Shown here piece after piece: positions 30,146 to 40,585 of a DNA stretch of 64,000 bases (position 1 is the first letter of the stretch; every line of letters starts with the position of its first letter). The position numbers were made by a program, and so were the translations under genes. The notes beneath the pieces are model-generated. The model was not told the DNA's origin, made no database searches, and was given only the letters and a program-made list of their open reading frames with translations. The stretch comes from Rhodopseudomonas palustris (GTDB lineage Bacteria > Pseudomonadota > Alphaproteobacteria > Rhizobiales > Xanthobacteraceae): positions 2,108,001 to 2,172,000 of the forward strand of contig NZ_CP140155.1 in NCBI RefSeq assembly GCF_034479375.1, written 5' to 3'.

Positions 30146-31471
30146 TCAGAAGCCCTCGCGCAGCCAGCGGCCGACCTTGCCGAAGTAACCGGCGTGATCG
30201 GCGGTCCGGACCTGTCGGGAATGCCTGGGCTCGATGTGTTCGAGGTGGGCGTATTGCGGATACACCAGCAGCCCGGTGGGAACGGCGAAGGATGCGCTCT
30301 TGGCCTCGGTGGGAAGCCGGCCGAAGCCGAGCGGACGGCCGACCCGCACCGGGCGGCCGAGAATGCGCGTGGCGAGTTCGGGAATGCCGGTGAGCTGCGA
30401 CGCGCCGCCGCTCAGCACCACGCGCGCGCGCGGCTCGGCAGCAAACGGCGAATCCGCCAGCCGGTCCCTGACCATCTCAAAAATCTCCTCGGCGCGATGC
30501 CGGATGATGTTCGCGATCGTCGCGCGGGAGATCACTTGCGGAGTATCCCGCTCATTGTCCCCGGCGGCAGGGATCGACATCAGCTCGCGCGCATCAGAAC
30601 CGCCAGTTAGCACCGTGCCATATAACGTCTTGATTCGCTCGGCATCCGCAATGCACGCGCCTAATCCACGCGCGAGATCCATCGTGATGTGGTGCCCGCC
30701 GAGCGCAAATCCGGCGGCGTGGACGAAACGGCCGGCCGAGTAGATCGCCATCGTCGTCGTCCCCGCCCCCATCTCGATCAGCGCGGCGCCGATATCGGCT
30801 TCGTCGTCGGTCAGCACCGACAGGCCTGCGACATAAGGACTCGCCGCCATCGCCTCGACCTCGAGATGGCAGCGCTCGACCGCGAGCATCAGGTTCTTGG
30901 CGACGGTGGCGTCGGCGGTGACCACGTTCATGTCGACGCCGAACTGACGCGCGACCATGCCGCGCGGATCGCGGATGCCCTTGACGCCGTCGAGCGTGTA
31001 GCCGACCGGCAGCGCGTGCAGCACGGCGCGGCCGGGCGCGGTGGCGTGGTGCATGCCGGTGGACGTGACGCGGGCGACGTCGTCGGGCGTGACCGCGCCG
31101 CCCCTGATATCGGCGGCGGCTTCGATCAGTTGGCCCTGCAGCCGGCCGGCCGACACCGACAGCAGCACCGACTCGACCCGCACCTTGGCCATCCGCTCGG
31201 CGAGCGCGACGGCGTGGCGGATCGACTTCTCGCATTCGACCATGTCGACCACGGCGCCGGCCTTGACGCCGCGCGACTGGATCTGGCTGAAGCCGACCAG
31301 TTCGACGGCGTGGCTGCGGCCGCGCAGCGCGTCCTTCGGCGGGCACGGCTTGAGCCGCGCGATCATGCAGGCGATCTTGCTGGTGCCGATGTCGAGCGAC
31401 GCCACCATCGCGGTCCGATGCGGCGGCATCGGACGGGTCTTCGGCGTCTGGGTGCGATCGAAGCCGGTCAC
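30146..31471 (-). CDS. ftsA: Cell division protein FtsA
   Basis: The 441-residue actin-like ATPase anchors FtsZ to the membrane. It has the phosphate-1 motif [15 protein letters not shown], the 1C subdomain, the phosphate-2 motif [29 protein letters not shown] (adenosine motif) and the C-terminal amphipathic helix [11 protein letters not shown] that binds membrane. The GTG start at 31471 overlaps the ftsQ stop as GTGA, indicating translational coupling. Confidence 0.96.
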   Translation of the reverse strand: MTGFDRTQTPKTRPMPPHRTAMVASLDIGTSKIACMIARLKPCPPKDALRGRSHAVELVGFSQIQSRGVKAGAVVDMVECEKSIRHAVALAERMAKVRVESVLLSVSAGRLQGQLIEAAADIRGGAVTPDDVARVTSTGMHHATAPGRAVLHALPVGYTLDGVKGIRDPRGMVARQFGVDMNVVTADATVAKNLMLAVERCHLEVEAMAASPYVAGLSVLTDDEADIGAALIEMGAGTTTMAIYSAGRFVHAAGFALGGHHITMDLARGLGACIADAERIKTLYGTVLTGGSDARELMSIPAAGDNERDTPQVISRATIANIIRHRAEEIFEMVRDRLADSPFAAEPRARVVLSGGASQLTGIPELATRILGRPVRVGRPLGFGRLPTEAKSASFAVPTGLLVYPQYAHLEHIEPRHSRQVRTADHAGYFGKVGRWLREGF

Positions 31472-32472
31472 GCGTCACCCGCCTTCTTCTTCGACTTCTT
31501 GTCCTTGCTGAACTGCTCCTCGCGCGCCTTCGCGGCGTTGTCCGACAGCCGCACGGTCAGGCGATCGGGCAGCCGCATGTCGATCGCGGTGATGTCGCGC
31601 GAGAACAATTTGTCGTCCTGATCGAGCTTGGTCAGCATCGCCAGCGAATTGCCGACGTCCTGCTCCGGCAGCCGGATCACCAGGCCGCTGCTCAGCCAGA
31701 CATTCCAGCGCCGCTCGCCGACCAGCGCGACCGCGCGGGTCTGCGACTGCACCTGCGGATAGCGCGCCAGCAGCGCGAGGAAATCCTTGGCGCGTTCGCC
31801 GGCACCCTTCCCGACCACCAGCGGCAGCGACAGGAAGCGGCGCGCCACATACGGCTCCAACACGGCGCCGTCCTCGGCGATCACCGAGGTGCGGCCGTCG
31901 AGTTGCCAGCGCGCGAAGGCGGTTCGCTCGACGATGTCGATCTGCAATTCGCTCGGATAGAACTTCAGAACCGTGGCGTCGGCGATCCACGGGTTTGCCT
32001 TGAGTTTGTCACGCACCGCCGCGGCGTCGAGGAACAGCAGCGAGGAGCGTCCGGTGACGCCGCCGATCGCCAGAATTTCGTCCTGCGTCAATTGCTTACG
32101 GCCGCTGATCGCGACCTGTTCGATGCGGAAGCCGGCGATATTGGCGACCGCATTCCGGGCGTCGTCCAACCCATGAACGAATTCATCGACATGCCCGCCC
32201 TTGACGATGCCGAGGCCGGCGCTGCCGAGCAGGATCAGCGCGGTGGCGACGACGCCGATCCGGCGCGGCGTGTACTTCTCCAGCACGGCGATAATGCCGC
32301 GCTCGGGTTCGGGCCGGGCCAGCCGCCTGGTCGGGAGCGGCTGCGGCTGCGGCCTTTTTCGGCGGGCCATCCGATGGCGCAGCAGCGCGACGGCCGCGAC
32401 GGCGACCGCTTTCAGATCAGACTGAATCCCCGACAGTCGCGACGACTTTTCGAGGCGCCCTCCACCATGCAT
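31468..32472 (-). CDS. ftsQ: Cell division protein FtsQ
   Basis: The 334-residue single-pass inner-membrane divisome protein has a basic cytoplasmic head (ARRKRPQPQPLPTRR), one membrane helix (IGVVATALILLGSAGLGIV), the POTRA domain beginning FRIEQVAISGRKQLTQDEIL and the FtsQ beta domain (LKFYPSELQIDIVERTAFAR). A Lys-rich tail ends the protein. The ATG at 32472 has no strong ribosome site. About 270 bases separate it from ddlB, so an internal promoter is possible; GTTAAC half-sites like those bound by CtrA occur there. Confidence 0.93.
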   Translation of the reverse strand: MHGGGRLEKSSRLSGIQSDLKAVAVAAVALLRHRMARRKRPQPQPLPTRRLARPEPERGIIAVLEKYTPRRIGVVATALILLGSAGLGIVKGGHVDEFVHGLDDARNAVANIAGFRIEQVAISGRKQLTQDEILAIGGVTGRSSLLFLDAAAVRDKLKANPWIADATVLKFYPSELQIDIVERTAFARWQLDGRTSVIAEDGAVLEPYVARRFLSLPLVVGKGAGERAKDFLALLARYPQVQSQTRAVALVGERRWNVWLSSGLVIRLPEQDVGNSLAMLTKLDQDDKLFSRDITAIDMRLPDRLTVRLSDNAAKAREEQFSKDKKSKKKAGDA

Positions 32473-32742
32473 TGCTTGCGCTCATACTCGTTGTGCCCGC
32501 AACCAACCGGGCTCAGGCGCAAGTGACGGATCGAGGCTGCACGGGATCGCGCGCGGAGAATCCGCCCGGTCACGCCGCAGCAGCCAGCGTCAGAATGCGC
32601 GGCCAGCGTTAACCTTCGGCTCTCCTGGTAAACAAAAAGTAAAGGCGCCCGGTTCAGGCCCGGAATTGTTGCGTTTCCTGAGGGATTTGCGCGCATGAGC
32701 GGCATTTTTGCAGCGCCGAATCCGGGAACTCGACGAAAGTCG

Positions 32743-33732
32743 TTAACCCCGGACGTGGCGTTCCGCGAGCGCGATCTGGCCGTGCAGGAAATCGACGAAG
32801 GCGATCCCCTGCGCCTGCAGCGCCTTGGGATAGAGCGACGCCTTGGTCAGGCCGGGCAGCGTGTTGGTCTCCAGAAAGATCGGCCCGTCGGCGGCGACGA
32901 TGAAGTCGGATCGCGAATAGCCGCGGCAGCCCATCACCCGGTGCGCCTTCACGGCATCCTCCATGATCGTCGCCGAGATCTCCGGCGCGAACCGGCCGGG
33001 GCAGATCTCCTGGGTCGATTTGGCGAGATATTTCGCGGTGTAGTCGAAGCCGCCGTCGGCCGGCACGATCTCGATCGGCGGCAGCGCCAGCAGCGAGCCG
33101 TCGGCCCGCTCCAGCACGCCGCAGGTCGCCTCGATGCCGGAGACGAACGGCTCGATCAGATAGTCTTCTGTTCGAGCTGCATTGCGCACCGCGACCAGGT
33201 CCTGCTTCGCATTGATGAAGAACAGGCCGTAGCTCGACCCGTCCCGCGCCGGCTTGGCGATCAGCCGGCCGTGGGCGGCCAGCGCCGCCTCGGCGTCCGC
33301 GAGCGCGATGCCGGCCGGCGCCCGCACGCCGGCGATCGCGGCGAAGCGCTTCGCCGCCACCTTGTCGAAGGCGAGATGCGACGCCGCTGCGCCCGAGCCG
33401 GTGAACGGCACGCCGCGCAATTCGCACATCGCCTGCAACTCGCCGTTTTCGGCAACGCCGCCGTGCAGACCCAGCACCAGCAGCCGCTGCTCGGCCGCGG
33501 CGCGATCGAGCGCGCGCGCCAGCGGACCGATGTTCTCGCCGGCCGGCTGAAACGCTTCCTCGAACGGCCGCGCATGCACCAGCAGCGCCTCCGCGGTCAC
33601 GGCATGGACGCTGTCGTCGTCGTTCCAGAACCACAATTCGGCGTCGGGCAGCGCGGCGTGCAGCGCCTGCGCCGAGGCGACCGACACCAGTCGCTCCTTG
33701 CTGGTGCCGCCGAAGAGAATCGTCTGTCGCAT
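32743..33732 (-). CDS. ddlB: D-alanine-D-alanine ligase
   Basis: The 329-residue ATP-grasp enzyme joins two D-Ala for the peptidoglycan stem peptide. It has the N-terminal glycine loop LFGGTSKERLVSVASAQAL, LVLGLHGGVAENGELQ, the ATP-binding IAKPARDGSSYGLF, the conserved CRGYSRSDFIV and FLETNTLPGLTKASLYPK. The N-terminal loop reads GGTSKER instead of the usual GG-x-S-x-EREVS, and LHGGVAENG replaces LHG-x-GEDG, so it belongs to a divergent ddl branch. Its position in the dcw cluster supports the call. Confidence 0.88.
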   Translation of the reverse strand: MRQTILFGGTSKERLVSVASAQALHAALPDAELWFWNDDDSVHAVTAEALLVHARPFEEAFQPAGENIGPLARALDRAAAEQRLLVLGLHGGVAENGELQAMCELRGVPFTGSGAAASHLAFDKVAAKRFAAIAGVRAPAGIALADAEAALAAHGRLIAKPARDGSSYGLFFINAKQDLVAVRNAARTEDYLIEPFVSGIEATCGVLERADGSLLALPPIEIVPADGGFDYTAKYLAKSTQEICPGRFAPEISATIMEDAVKAHRVMGCRGYSRSDFIVAADGPIFLETNTLPGLTKASLYPKALQAQGIAFVDFLHGQIALAERHVRG

Positions 33733-33838
33733 GAATTCGGTCCGCCGCGCGGGTCCCTGTTCGATCGAATGGTGCGTGAAACGGCACGGGCCGGCGCGGG
33801 CGCAATCTCCCCGATTTGGCTGATTCGGAGAAGCCGCG

Positions 33839-35215
33839 CTATCGCGCCCGCCGCAGGCAGACGAGGCCCCAGCCCAGCAGCGCGACGACCGCCGGCGTCA
33901 CCAGCCCGATCACGCGCAGCGGCTCCCACAGCCCGCCTTCGGTCGCGACCATGCCCAGCCACATCACGCCGGCCCATGCGATCAGCAGCGGCACCACCCT
34001 GACCTCGCCGCTGCGCCGCCACGCATCGAACTGCACCACCGCCACCAGCGGCGCGACGAAGGCGACGTAATTCGGTTGCGACACCGACAGGATCACCGGC
34101 AGCCCGGCGCACAGGATGGCGCCGCCGATCAGCAGCGCTTCGGAGGGCGGCGGTTGCGGCCCCGTCAGGCGCCAGAACCGGCCGTGGCCGATCCACAGCA
34201 GCGCCGCCACGAACGCGGCGTTGAAGGCCATCTGTCCCGCGGTGGCGAAGGTCGGCAAGGTGTCGGCCACCGGCAGGCCGCCGGCGCCGATCCGCGCCAG
34301 CATCGCCCCGATGCTCAGCATGTCGTAGGAGGTGAAGGTGATTTCGGCGGCGATCTTGGCGTTCGGCACGCCGGTGAGAATGCCGCTGAGATGCTCCGTC
34401 CACATCGCGGTGTAGAGCTTCACCACTTCGGACGGGCCGAGGCACAGCATCGGCACCACGAACAGGAACACCAGGCTGAAGCCGGCCGTGGCCAGCACCG
34501 TTTTGACGTCCCGCCGCAGCAGCGGAAAGATCAGCAGCGCGATCGGGAACAGCTTGATGGTGAAGCCGATCGCCAGCGCGCACGCCGCCGCATAGATCCG
34601 GCCCTGCACATAGAGCACGAGAAACGCGACCATCGTCAGCAGCACCAGCGCGCTCGGCTGGCCGCGGCCGAAGCCGTCGCCGATGAACGGCAGCAGCGTC
34701 GCCAGCGGCCCGATCCGCAGCATCCACCAGCCATTCCAGTCGGCCTCCTGGAGCAGAGGCGGCGCGCCGCGTTCGAGCGCCCTCGCCCACCAGTCGATCG
34801 CGATCAGCACGGCGGCGGCGCTGAGCGCGTACCATACCGCGACCGACAGCGGCAGCGGCAGCGCCCAGGCCGGCTTGGGATAGCCGTCGAGCGGATAGGC
34901 GAACGGCCCCATCAGCAGCGCGAAGAACGGCGGGTAGTGATAGGTCCAGCCGTGATGATCGGCGACTTCATACAGGGGATAGCCTGTCCACACCGCCCAG
35001 CCTGCGCGGAAGAACACCTGAACGTCGCCGAACCCGTGCACCGCCGAGCGCTTCACCACGATCGGCAGATAGATGCAGAGCGCCAGCGCGACGGCGGCGA
35101 TCAGCGCGATCTCGTACCAGTGCAATTGCCGCAGCCGCGGCGCGAATTGTCGTTGCAACGAGATCGCTCCAGTCGAGTCCTCGGCGTGATTGACACCCCG
35201 GCGAGGCGGAACCAT
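33839..35215 (-). CDS. Glycosyltransferase family 87 (DUF2029) membrane protein
   Basis: The 458-residue protein has about ten hydrophobic helices and the GT87 pattern: FGDVQVFFRAGWAVWTGYPL with the acidic pair after helix 1, YHYPPFFALLMGPFAY in the first loop and the GRGQPSALVLL segment. GT87 enzymes transfer mannose or arabinose from polyprenyl-phosphate sugars. The ATG at 35215 is chosen over the longer frame to 35428, which would overlap the divergent promoter region. It sits between ddlB and murB, an uncommon interruption of the dcw cluster. Confidence 0.75.
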   Translation of the reverse strand: MVPPRRGVNHAEDSTGAISLQRQFAPRLRQLHWYEIALIAAVALALCIYLPIVVKRSAVHGFGDVQVFFRAGWAVWTGYPLYEVADHHGWTYHYPPFFALLMGPFAYPLDGYPKPAWALPLPLSVAVWYALSAAAVLIAIDWWARALERGAPPLLQEADWNGWWMLRIGPLATLLPFIGDGFGRGQPSALVLLTMVAFLVLYVQGRIYAAACALAIGFTIKLFPIALLIFPLLRRDVKTVLATAGFSLVFLFVVPMLCLGPSEVVKLYTAMWTEHLSGILTGVPNAKIAAEITFTSYDMLSIGAMLARIGAGGLPVADTLPTFATAGQMAFNAAFVAALLWIGHGRFWRLTGPQPPPSEALLIGGAILCAGLPVILSVSQPNYVAFVAPLVAVVQFDAWRRSGEVRVVPLLIAWAGVMWLGMVATEGGLWEPLRVIGLVTPAVVALLGWGLVCLRRAR

Positions 35216-35441
35216 GGCGAGTGAGTTGCTGGCCGTGTACGTCCGGGACGATAGCCCGACAGCAGGCCTGCCTTCGCGACGCTTGTAAAGGGGCCCAGTC
35301 CCTGCGCGCGGACGGCCGGTCACTCGGTGGACGGATACGGCAGAACCGGTCAAGGTTCGCGGCTCGAGGCATCGGACAAGCTCCCGATTCGGGAGCCACC
35401 GTGTCGCCGGGGACACAACGATCGACACTGCGGGAACCAGA

Positions 35442-36278
35442 ATGATCAGGGCGTGGCTCGACCTTCCTACTTACGGCACTTTCGTCACGCTGGCGCTGTT
35501 GTACTACGGCGTCGCGCTGACGCTGGTCGCCCTGACCTGCGCCTCGCCGCTGCGCCGACCGGTCTCCAGGCTGAACGGGATCGTCGCGCCGTTCTTCTCC
35601 TCGGTTGCGGTGCTGTTCGGATTGCTCACCGGCTTCCTCGGCTACGACGTCACCGAGCGCAATCGCCAGGCGTCCCGGGCGGTGCAGGCCGAGGCCGGCG
35701 AACTGCAGAATCTGTATACGCTGAGCGTTGCCTCCGTTACCGACATGCGCGACATCCGCATCGCGCTGAAGGGCTATGCGGCGTCGGTTCTGCACGACGA
35801 ATGGCCGGCCGCGCATGGCGAGAGCGCGGCGCGGACCAATGCGGCCTATGACACCCTGCTCGGCGAACTCAGCGAGCCGGCGATCAGTCGCGACGCCAGC
35901 GCCGCGGTCCACGTGGCGATGCTCAGCGCCGCGGTGCGGGTCGGCACCGCCCGCAACGCAAGGCTCAGCCTGTCGACCGACCGCACCAGCGACCTGAAAT
36001 GGATCTCGGTGCTACTGCTCGGCGTGATCACGCAGGTGGCGCTGACGCTGGTACACCTCGACAAGCCGCGTGCGATGCTCGCGGCGCTGACGGTATTCGG
36101 CACCGGCGCGATCGTCGCGCTGGGCATGATCGCGCTGCAGGAGGATCCATTCGGCGGGGTGTTCCGGGTGTCGTCGAAGCCGATCGAGCGACTGCTGTCG
36201 CTGCCCGACACGGTGGCACCCCCGGTCGCGCCTGTATCACCTCCACCCGCGCCCGCCCCGCCGCCCGCTCCGAAATAA
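35442..36278 (+). CDS. DUF4239 (bestrophin-like domain) membrane protein
   Basis: The 278-residue protein has two N-terminal helices (FVTLALLYYGVALTLVALTC and GIVAPFFSSVAVLFGLLTGF), a soluble helical part rich in charged residues (ERNRQASRAVQAEAGELQNL), then two more helices (WISVLLLGVITQVALTLVHL and a following one) and DPFGG, the usual DUF4239 ending. A Pro-rich tail follows. Function is unknown. It is the only plus-strand gene inside the dcw block and is divergent from the GT87 gene. Confidence 0.72.
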   Translation: MIRAWLDLPTYGTFVTLALLYYGVALTLVALTCASPLRRPVSRLNGIVAPFFSSVAVLFGLLTGFLGYDVTERNRQASRAVQAEAGELQNLYTLSVASVTDMRDIRIALKGYAASVLHDEWPAAHGESAARTNAAYDTLLGELSEPAISRDASAAVHVAMLSAAVRVGTARNARLSLSTDRTSDLKWISVLLLGVITQVALTLVHLDKPRAMLAALTVFGTGAIVALGMIALQEDPFGGVFRVSSKPIERLLSLPDTVAPPVAPVSPPPAPAPPPAPK

Positions 36279-36345
36279 TCGCTGCAGCCGTTCTATCTCC
36301 GATTCAATCAGCACTGGCGTGCAGGTATCCTCGCCGCATGCACAA

Positions 36346-36450
36346 CCTCATGGTGAGGAGGCGCGAAGCGCCGTCTCGAACCATGCGCCGCCGGCACTGC
36401 GTCGCCCATCCTTCGAGACGCCCGGCTTCGCCGGGCTCCTCAGGATGAGG
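36346..36450. repeat. Palindromic repeat, CATCCTGAGG family (diverged)
   Basis: CCTCATGGTGAGGAGGCGC on the left faces GGGCTCCTCAGGATGAGG on the right; GTCTCGAACCATG and CATCCTTCGAGAC pair inside. It lies between the stops of two convergent genes. Confidence 0.75.
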
Positions 36451-36517
36451 AGTCGGTGCATTTGGCGAGGGCCACACCGCTCAAAGGGCCATCGCTTCAA
36501 TCAATCGATGAAACGCG

Positions 36518-37447
36518 CTAGCCGGCAGCCTCGGCGGCGACGCCGATCCGCTTGATCTCCCATTGCAGCTCGATGCCGGATTGCGCCTTGACGCGTTCGC
36601 GCACCGTGTCGCCGAGGGTTTCGATATCGGCCGCGGTGGCGTCGCCGGTATTGATCAGGAAGTTGCAGTGCATGTCCGACACCTGCGCGCCGCCGATGCG
36701 CAGGCCGCGGCAGCCGGCGGCGTCGATCAGTTTCCACGCGCTGTGGCCCGGCGGATTCTTGAAGGTCGAGCCGCCGGTCTTCTCGCGCACCGGCTGCGCC
36801 AGTTCGCGGTGCGCCTGCACTTCGTTCATCTTGGCGCGGATCGCGTCCGGTGATGCCGGCGTGCCGCGAAACCGGGCCGAGGTGAAGATCAGCGACGGGT
36901 CCGCGCCGCTGTGACGGTAGCTGAACTGCATCCCCGCGCTATCGATGATGTGGCGGCGGCCGGCGCGGTCGAGCGCGGTGGCGTCGATCAGCACGTCCTT
37001 GGTCTCGCGGCCATTGGCGCCGGCGTTCATCCGCAACGCGCCGCCGATCGTGCCGGGAATGCCGAAGTAGAATTCGAGCCCGCCGAGCTGCGCGGCAGCA
37101 GCCGACTCGGCGACGCGCTTGTCGAGCGCGGCGGCGCCGGCATGGACGATCTCGCCGTCGCTGCGCGCTTCGCCGAAGCCGCGCGGCGCCAGCCGGATCA
37201 CGACGCCCGGCAGCCCGCCGTCGCGGACGATCAGATTGGAGCCGACGCCGATGCACAGCACCGGCACCTCCGCCGGCAGCAGCGACAGGAAGTAACCGAG
37301 ATCGTCCTCGTCGGCGGGCGTGAACAGCACCTGCGCAGGACCCCCGACACGAAACCAGGTCAGCGGCGCCAGTGGCTCGTTGCCGAGCAGACGGCCGCGC
37401 AGCTCGGGCATCGCGGCTTTGAGGTCGGCGGCGAGAGCGGAAGACAT
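36518..37447 (-). CDS. murB: UDP-N-acetylenolpyruvoylglucosamine reductase
   Basis: The 309-residue FAD enzyme reduces enolpyruvyl-UDP-GlcNAc to UDP-MurNAc. It has [13 protein letters not shown], the FAD loop [39 protein letters not shown], the catalytic-loop [16 protein letters not shown] (Ser as proton donor) and [19 protein letters not shown]. It is a type I MurB. The ATG at 37447 shares one base with the DUF6653 stop (TGATG); the frame continues upstream to 37723 only as overlap. Confidence 0.95.
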   Translation of the reverse strand: MSSALAADLKAAMPELRGRLLGNEPLAPLTWFRVGGPAQVLFTPADEDDLGYFLSLLPAEVPVLCIGVGSNLIVRDGGLPGVVIRLAPRGFGEARSDGEIVHAGAAALDKRVAESAAAAQLGGLEFYFGIPGTIGGALRMNAGANGRETKDVLIDATALDRAGRRHIIDSAGMQFSYRHSGADPSLIFTSARFRGTPASPDAIRAKMNEVQAHRELAQPVREKTGGSTFKNPPGHSAWKLIDAAGCRGLRIGGAQVSDMHCNFLINTGDATAADIETLGDTVRERVKAQSGIELQWEIKRIGVAAEAAG

Positions 37448-37926
37448 CAGTACAGCCAAGAGCGATACTCCGGGCGTTGATCCTTCATGTCCTCGAACAG
37501 CCACACCATCCGGTCGACGAACCAGGTTTTCGCCAGCATGACAATGGTCATGCCGAGCGCGGTGACGGCGAGATCGAACACGATCAATCCCCAGGCGAGG
37601 AACGGCAGGCCCGCCATCGAAATGCCGGCGGCGACTCCGGGGACGATGCGATGCTGTGCCGGCACCTCGTCGCGCTGCAGCGCGACCCAGATCCGCTCGC
37701 CGAGCACGGCTTTCGACGCCCAATTGTCGGTCGACGCCGGCGGCGGAAACGCCCGCGGATTATAGGCGAGCCACGCGATCGTGAGGCCGATCGGCGCCAG
37801 CGCCCACCAGCCGAGCCACGCCCGGCTCCAGATCGCCGCGATCAGCACCGGGAACGCCGCGTAGCGCGTCCACACGCTCCAGGGATTGGCGTGCCGCTTC
37901 CAGGTCTCGTCGCTCAGGACAGCCAT
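37447..37926 (-). CDS. DUF6653 family membrane protein
   Basis: The 159-residue protein begins [20 protein letters not shown] and has two pairs of hydrophobic helices (around [20 protein letters not shown] and [20 protein letters not shown]). The segment [15 protein letters not shown] and the tail [14 protein letters not shown] are typical of the family as I know it. AGGAGG lies 5 bases before the ATG. It sits between murC and murB and overlaps the murB start, so it is translated with the cell-wall genes. Its function is unknown. Confidence 0.7.
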   Translation of the reverse strand: MAVLSDETWKRHANPWSVWTRYAAFPVLIAAIWSRAWLGWWALAPIGLTIAWLAYNPRAFPPPASTDNWASKAVLGERIWVALQRDEVPAQHRIVPGVAAGISMAGLPFLAWGLIVFDLAVTALGMTIVMLAKTWFVDRMVWLFEDMKDQRPEYRSWLY

Positions 37927-37943
37927 CGGTGCCTCCTCTCGCG

Positions 37944-39350
37944 TCAGCCGCCCAGCGCCTTCAACTCGCCCGGCAGCGCGTAGGCCCATTGGGTGATGTT
38001 GCCGGCGCCGAGGCAGACGACGTAGTCGCCGCTCTTGGCGACGCCCGCGACGACGCCCGCCAGCGATGCGGAATCCTGCAGCGGGATCACGTTGCGATGG
38101 CCGTGGGCGCGCAGGCCGAGCACGAAGTGATCGCGGTCGATGCCCTGGATCGGCGCCTCGCCGGCCGGATAGACGTCGGCGACGATCACGCTGTCGGCGT
38201 CGTTGAAGCAGGTGCAGAATTCCTCGAATAGCGACTGCAGCCGCGTGAAGCGATGCGGCTGCACCACGGCGATCACCTTGCCGTCCGTCGATTGCCGCGC
38301 CGCCTTCAGCACCGCGGCGATCTCGACCGGATGATGACCGTAATCGTCGATGATGGTGACGCCGTTCCACTCGCCGGTCTTGGTGAAGCGCCGCCGCACG
38401 CCGCCGAACGCGGCCAGCGCCTTGCGGATGGTGTCGTCGGACAGACCGAGCTCGTGCGCGACCGCGATCGCGGCGGTGGCGTTCAGCGCATTGTGCGGGC
38501 CCGGCATCGGCAGCATCAGATCGGCGATCTCATGCGCGGTGCCGGCCTTGCGATCGCGGAACGCGACCTTGAAGGTCGAGCCCGCACCCGAGGGTTTGAG
38601 GTCGAGCAACCGCGCATCGGCCTGCGGGTTCTCGCCATAGGTGATGATGCGGCGGTCCTCGATCTTGCCGACCAGCGTCTGCACCACCGGATGATCGATG
38701 CACATCACCGCGAAGCCGTAGAACGGCACGTTCTCCACGAAGTTGCGGAATGCATCCTGCACCGCGTCGAAGGTCTTGAAGTGATCGAGATGCTCGGGAT
38801 CGACATTGGTGACGATCGCCACATCCGCCGGCAGCTTCAGGAAGGTGCCGTCGCTCTCGTCGGCCTCGACCACCATCCAGTCGCCGGCACCGAGCCGCGC
38901 ATTGGTGCCGTAGGCGTTGATGATGCCGCCATTGATCACGGTCGGATCGAAATCGCCTGCGTCGAGCAAGGCGGCGACCATCGAGGTCGTCGTGGTCTTG
39001 CCGTGGGTGCCGGCGATCGCGACGCAGCTCTTCAGCCGCATCAGCTCGGCCAGCATCTCGGCGCGGCGCACCACCGGAATGCGCTGCGCCCGCGCCGCCA
39101 GCAGTTCCGGATTATCCCGCTTGATCGCCGTCGACACCACCAGCACGTCGGCGCCGGCGACGTTGTCGGCCTTGTGGCCGACGCTGATCGCGATCCCCTT
39201 CTCGCGCAGCCGGTTGACGTTGGCGCTCTCCGAGGCGTCGGAACCCTGTACCGTATAGCCGAGATTGCACAGCACCTCGGCGATGCCGCTCATGCCGATG
39301 CCGCCGATCCCGACGAAGTGGATGGGTCCGATCTCGCGCGGCAGTCTCAT
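37944..39350 (-). CDS. murC: UDP-N-acetylmuramate-L-alanine ligase
   Basis: The 468-residue Mur ligase adds L-Ala to UDP-MurNAc. It shows the N-terminal [18 protein letters not shown] loop, the ATP-binding [12 protein letters not shown] (about 112-121), [10 protein letters not shown], the [10 protein letters not shown] motif and [12 protein letters not shown], all diagnostic of MurC. The ATG at 39350 (MRLPREIG) is preferred over an in-frame start 21 bases upstream. It lies 17 bases before the DUF6653 gene. Confidence 0.96.
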   Translation of the reverse strand: MRLPREIGPIHFVGIGGIGMSGIAEVLCNLGYTVQGSDASESANVNRLREKGIAISVGHKADNVAGADVLVVSTAIKRDNPELLAARAQRIPVVRRAEMLAELMRLKSCVAIAGTHGKTTTTSMVAALLDAGDFDPTVINGGIINAYGTNARLGAGDWMVVEADESDGTFLKLPADVAIVTNVDPEHLDHFKTFDAVQDAFRNFVENVPFYGFAVMCIDHPVVQTLVGKIEDRRIITYGENPQADARLLDLKPSGAGSTFKVAFRDRKAGTAHEIADLMLPMPGPHNALNATAAIAVAHELGLSDDTIRKALAAFGGVRRRFTKTGEWNGVTIIDDYGHHPVEIAAVLKAARQSTDGKVIAVVQPHRFTRLQSLFEEFCTCFNDADSVIVADVYPAGEAPIQGIDRDHFVLGLRAHGHRNVIPLQDSASLAGVVAGVAKSGDYVVCLGAGNITQWAYALPGELKALGG

Positions 39351-39480
39351 GGGGCGGGTTCCTGGATTCATCGTCCGATCGGACGGAAAGGCGCGGGCGG
39401 CCCGATTCGGGACGGCCAGCGTCCCCTTGGATGCCCCGCTTCCGCTCGCGCTGACAAGCGTAAATTGGGCTTGAAATCGC

Positions 39481-40581
39481 TTAAATCCGTGCCACCTGCG
39501 TCACCATATCGGCCAGCCGCTCCGCCGCATCGAGCCGGCCAACGGCGCGGGCGGCGGTGGCCATCGCGCTGAGCTTGTGCGGATCGGCGGCGAGCGCGGC
39601 GATTTCGGCGGCCAGCCGCTCCGGCGTGAAATCGCCCTGCGCGATCCGGATCGCGCCGCCGGCATCGGCGAGCACGCCGGCATTGGCGAACTGGTCCTGA
39701 TCCAGCGCGCCGGGCAGCGGCACCAGGATCGACGGCCGGCCGATCGCGGCGAGTTCGGCGACGGTGCCGGCGCCCGAGCGCGACACCACGAGCTGGCTGG
39801 CGGCCAGCCGCGCCGGCAGGTCGGAGAAGAACGGCGCGAGTTCGCAAGTCAGCTTCAGCCGGTCGTAGACGGCGCGGACCCGCGCCATGTCCTCGTCGCG
39901 GACCTGCTGGGTCAGCACCATCCGCGCCAGCAACGCCGGATCGAGTTGCTCCAGCGCGCCCGGCACGATGTCGGCCATCACCCGGGCGCCCTGGCTGCCG
40001 CCGACGACGAGCAGGCGCAGCGCGCCTTCGTTCTCGAGCGGCGCGAACGGCACCGCGGCGGCGGCGAGGATCGCCGGGCGCATCGGCGTGCCGGTCGTGG
40101 TGGTCTTGGCGGACAGCGCCGGGTCGCGGTCGAGCACGCCGGGCAGCGAGGTCGCGATCGCGGTGACGCCCTTCGAGAGCAGCCGGTTGGCGCGGCCCAT
40201 CACCGCATTGGAATCGTGGATCAACGTCGGAATCCGCAACGCCCGCGCCGCGAACAGCGGCGGCAGCGTCGGATAGCCGCCGAAGCCGACCACCGCGGCC
40301 GGTCTCAGCCGCAGCATCAGCGCGAGCGCCTTCGCGGTCCCGGCGCCGAGCATCAGCCCGGTGCGGCCCAGCGCCCACGGCGTCCTGCCGCGCACCGTTT
40401 CGCTCGGCACCACGTCGACCATGTCGGCGGAGAACAGCCCGCTGTAGCGCATCGCGCGGCTGTCGGTGACCAGCCGCACCCGCAGCCCGCGCTTCATCAG
40501 CACGACGCCCAGCGCCTCGGCGGGGAACAGATGCCCGCCGGTGCCGCCCGCCGCGAGAAGGATGAGAGGCGCGTCGCTCAT
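39481..40581 (-). CDS. murG: UDP-GlcNAc:undecaprenyl-PP-MurNAc-pentapeptide GlcNAc transferase
   Basis: The 366-residue GT28 glycosyltransferase makes lipid II. It has the N-terminal glycine loop [17 protein letters not shown], the second loop [16 protein letters not shown], and the donor-binding [20 protein letters not shown] with [14 protein letters not shown]. The ATG at 40581 lies 4 bases after the ftsW stop; an earlier in-frame ATG at 40617 would overlap ftsW by more than 30 bases. Confidence 0.95.
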   Translation of the reverse strand: MSDAPLILLAAGGTGGHLFPAEALGVVLMKRGLRVRLVTDSRAMRYSGLFSADMVDVVPSETVRGRTPWALGRTGLMLGAGTAKALALMLRLRPAAVVGFGGYPTLPPLFAARALRIPTLIHDSNAVMGRANRLLSKGVTAIATSLPGVLDRDPALSAKTTTTGTPMRPAILAAAAVPFAPLENEGALRLLVVGGSQGARVMADIVPGALEQLDPALLARMVLTQQVRDEDMARVRAVYDRLKLTCELAPFFSDLPARLAASQLVVSRSGAGTVAELAAIGRPSILVPLPGALDQDQFANAGVLADAGGAIRIAQGDFTPERLAAEIAALAADPHKLSAMATAARAVGRLDAAERLADMVTQVARI

Positions 40582-40585
40582 GGCG

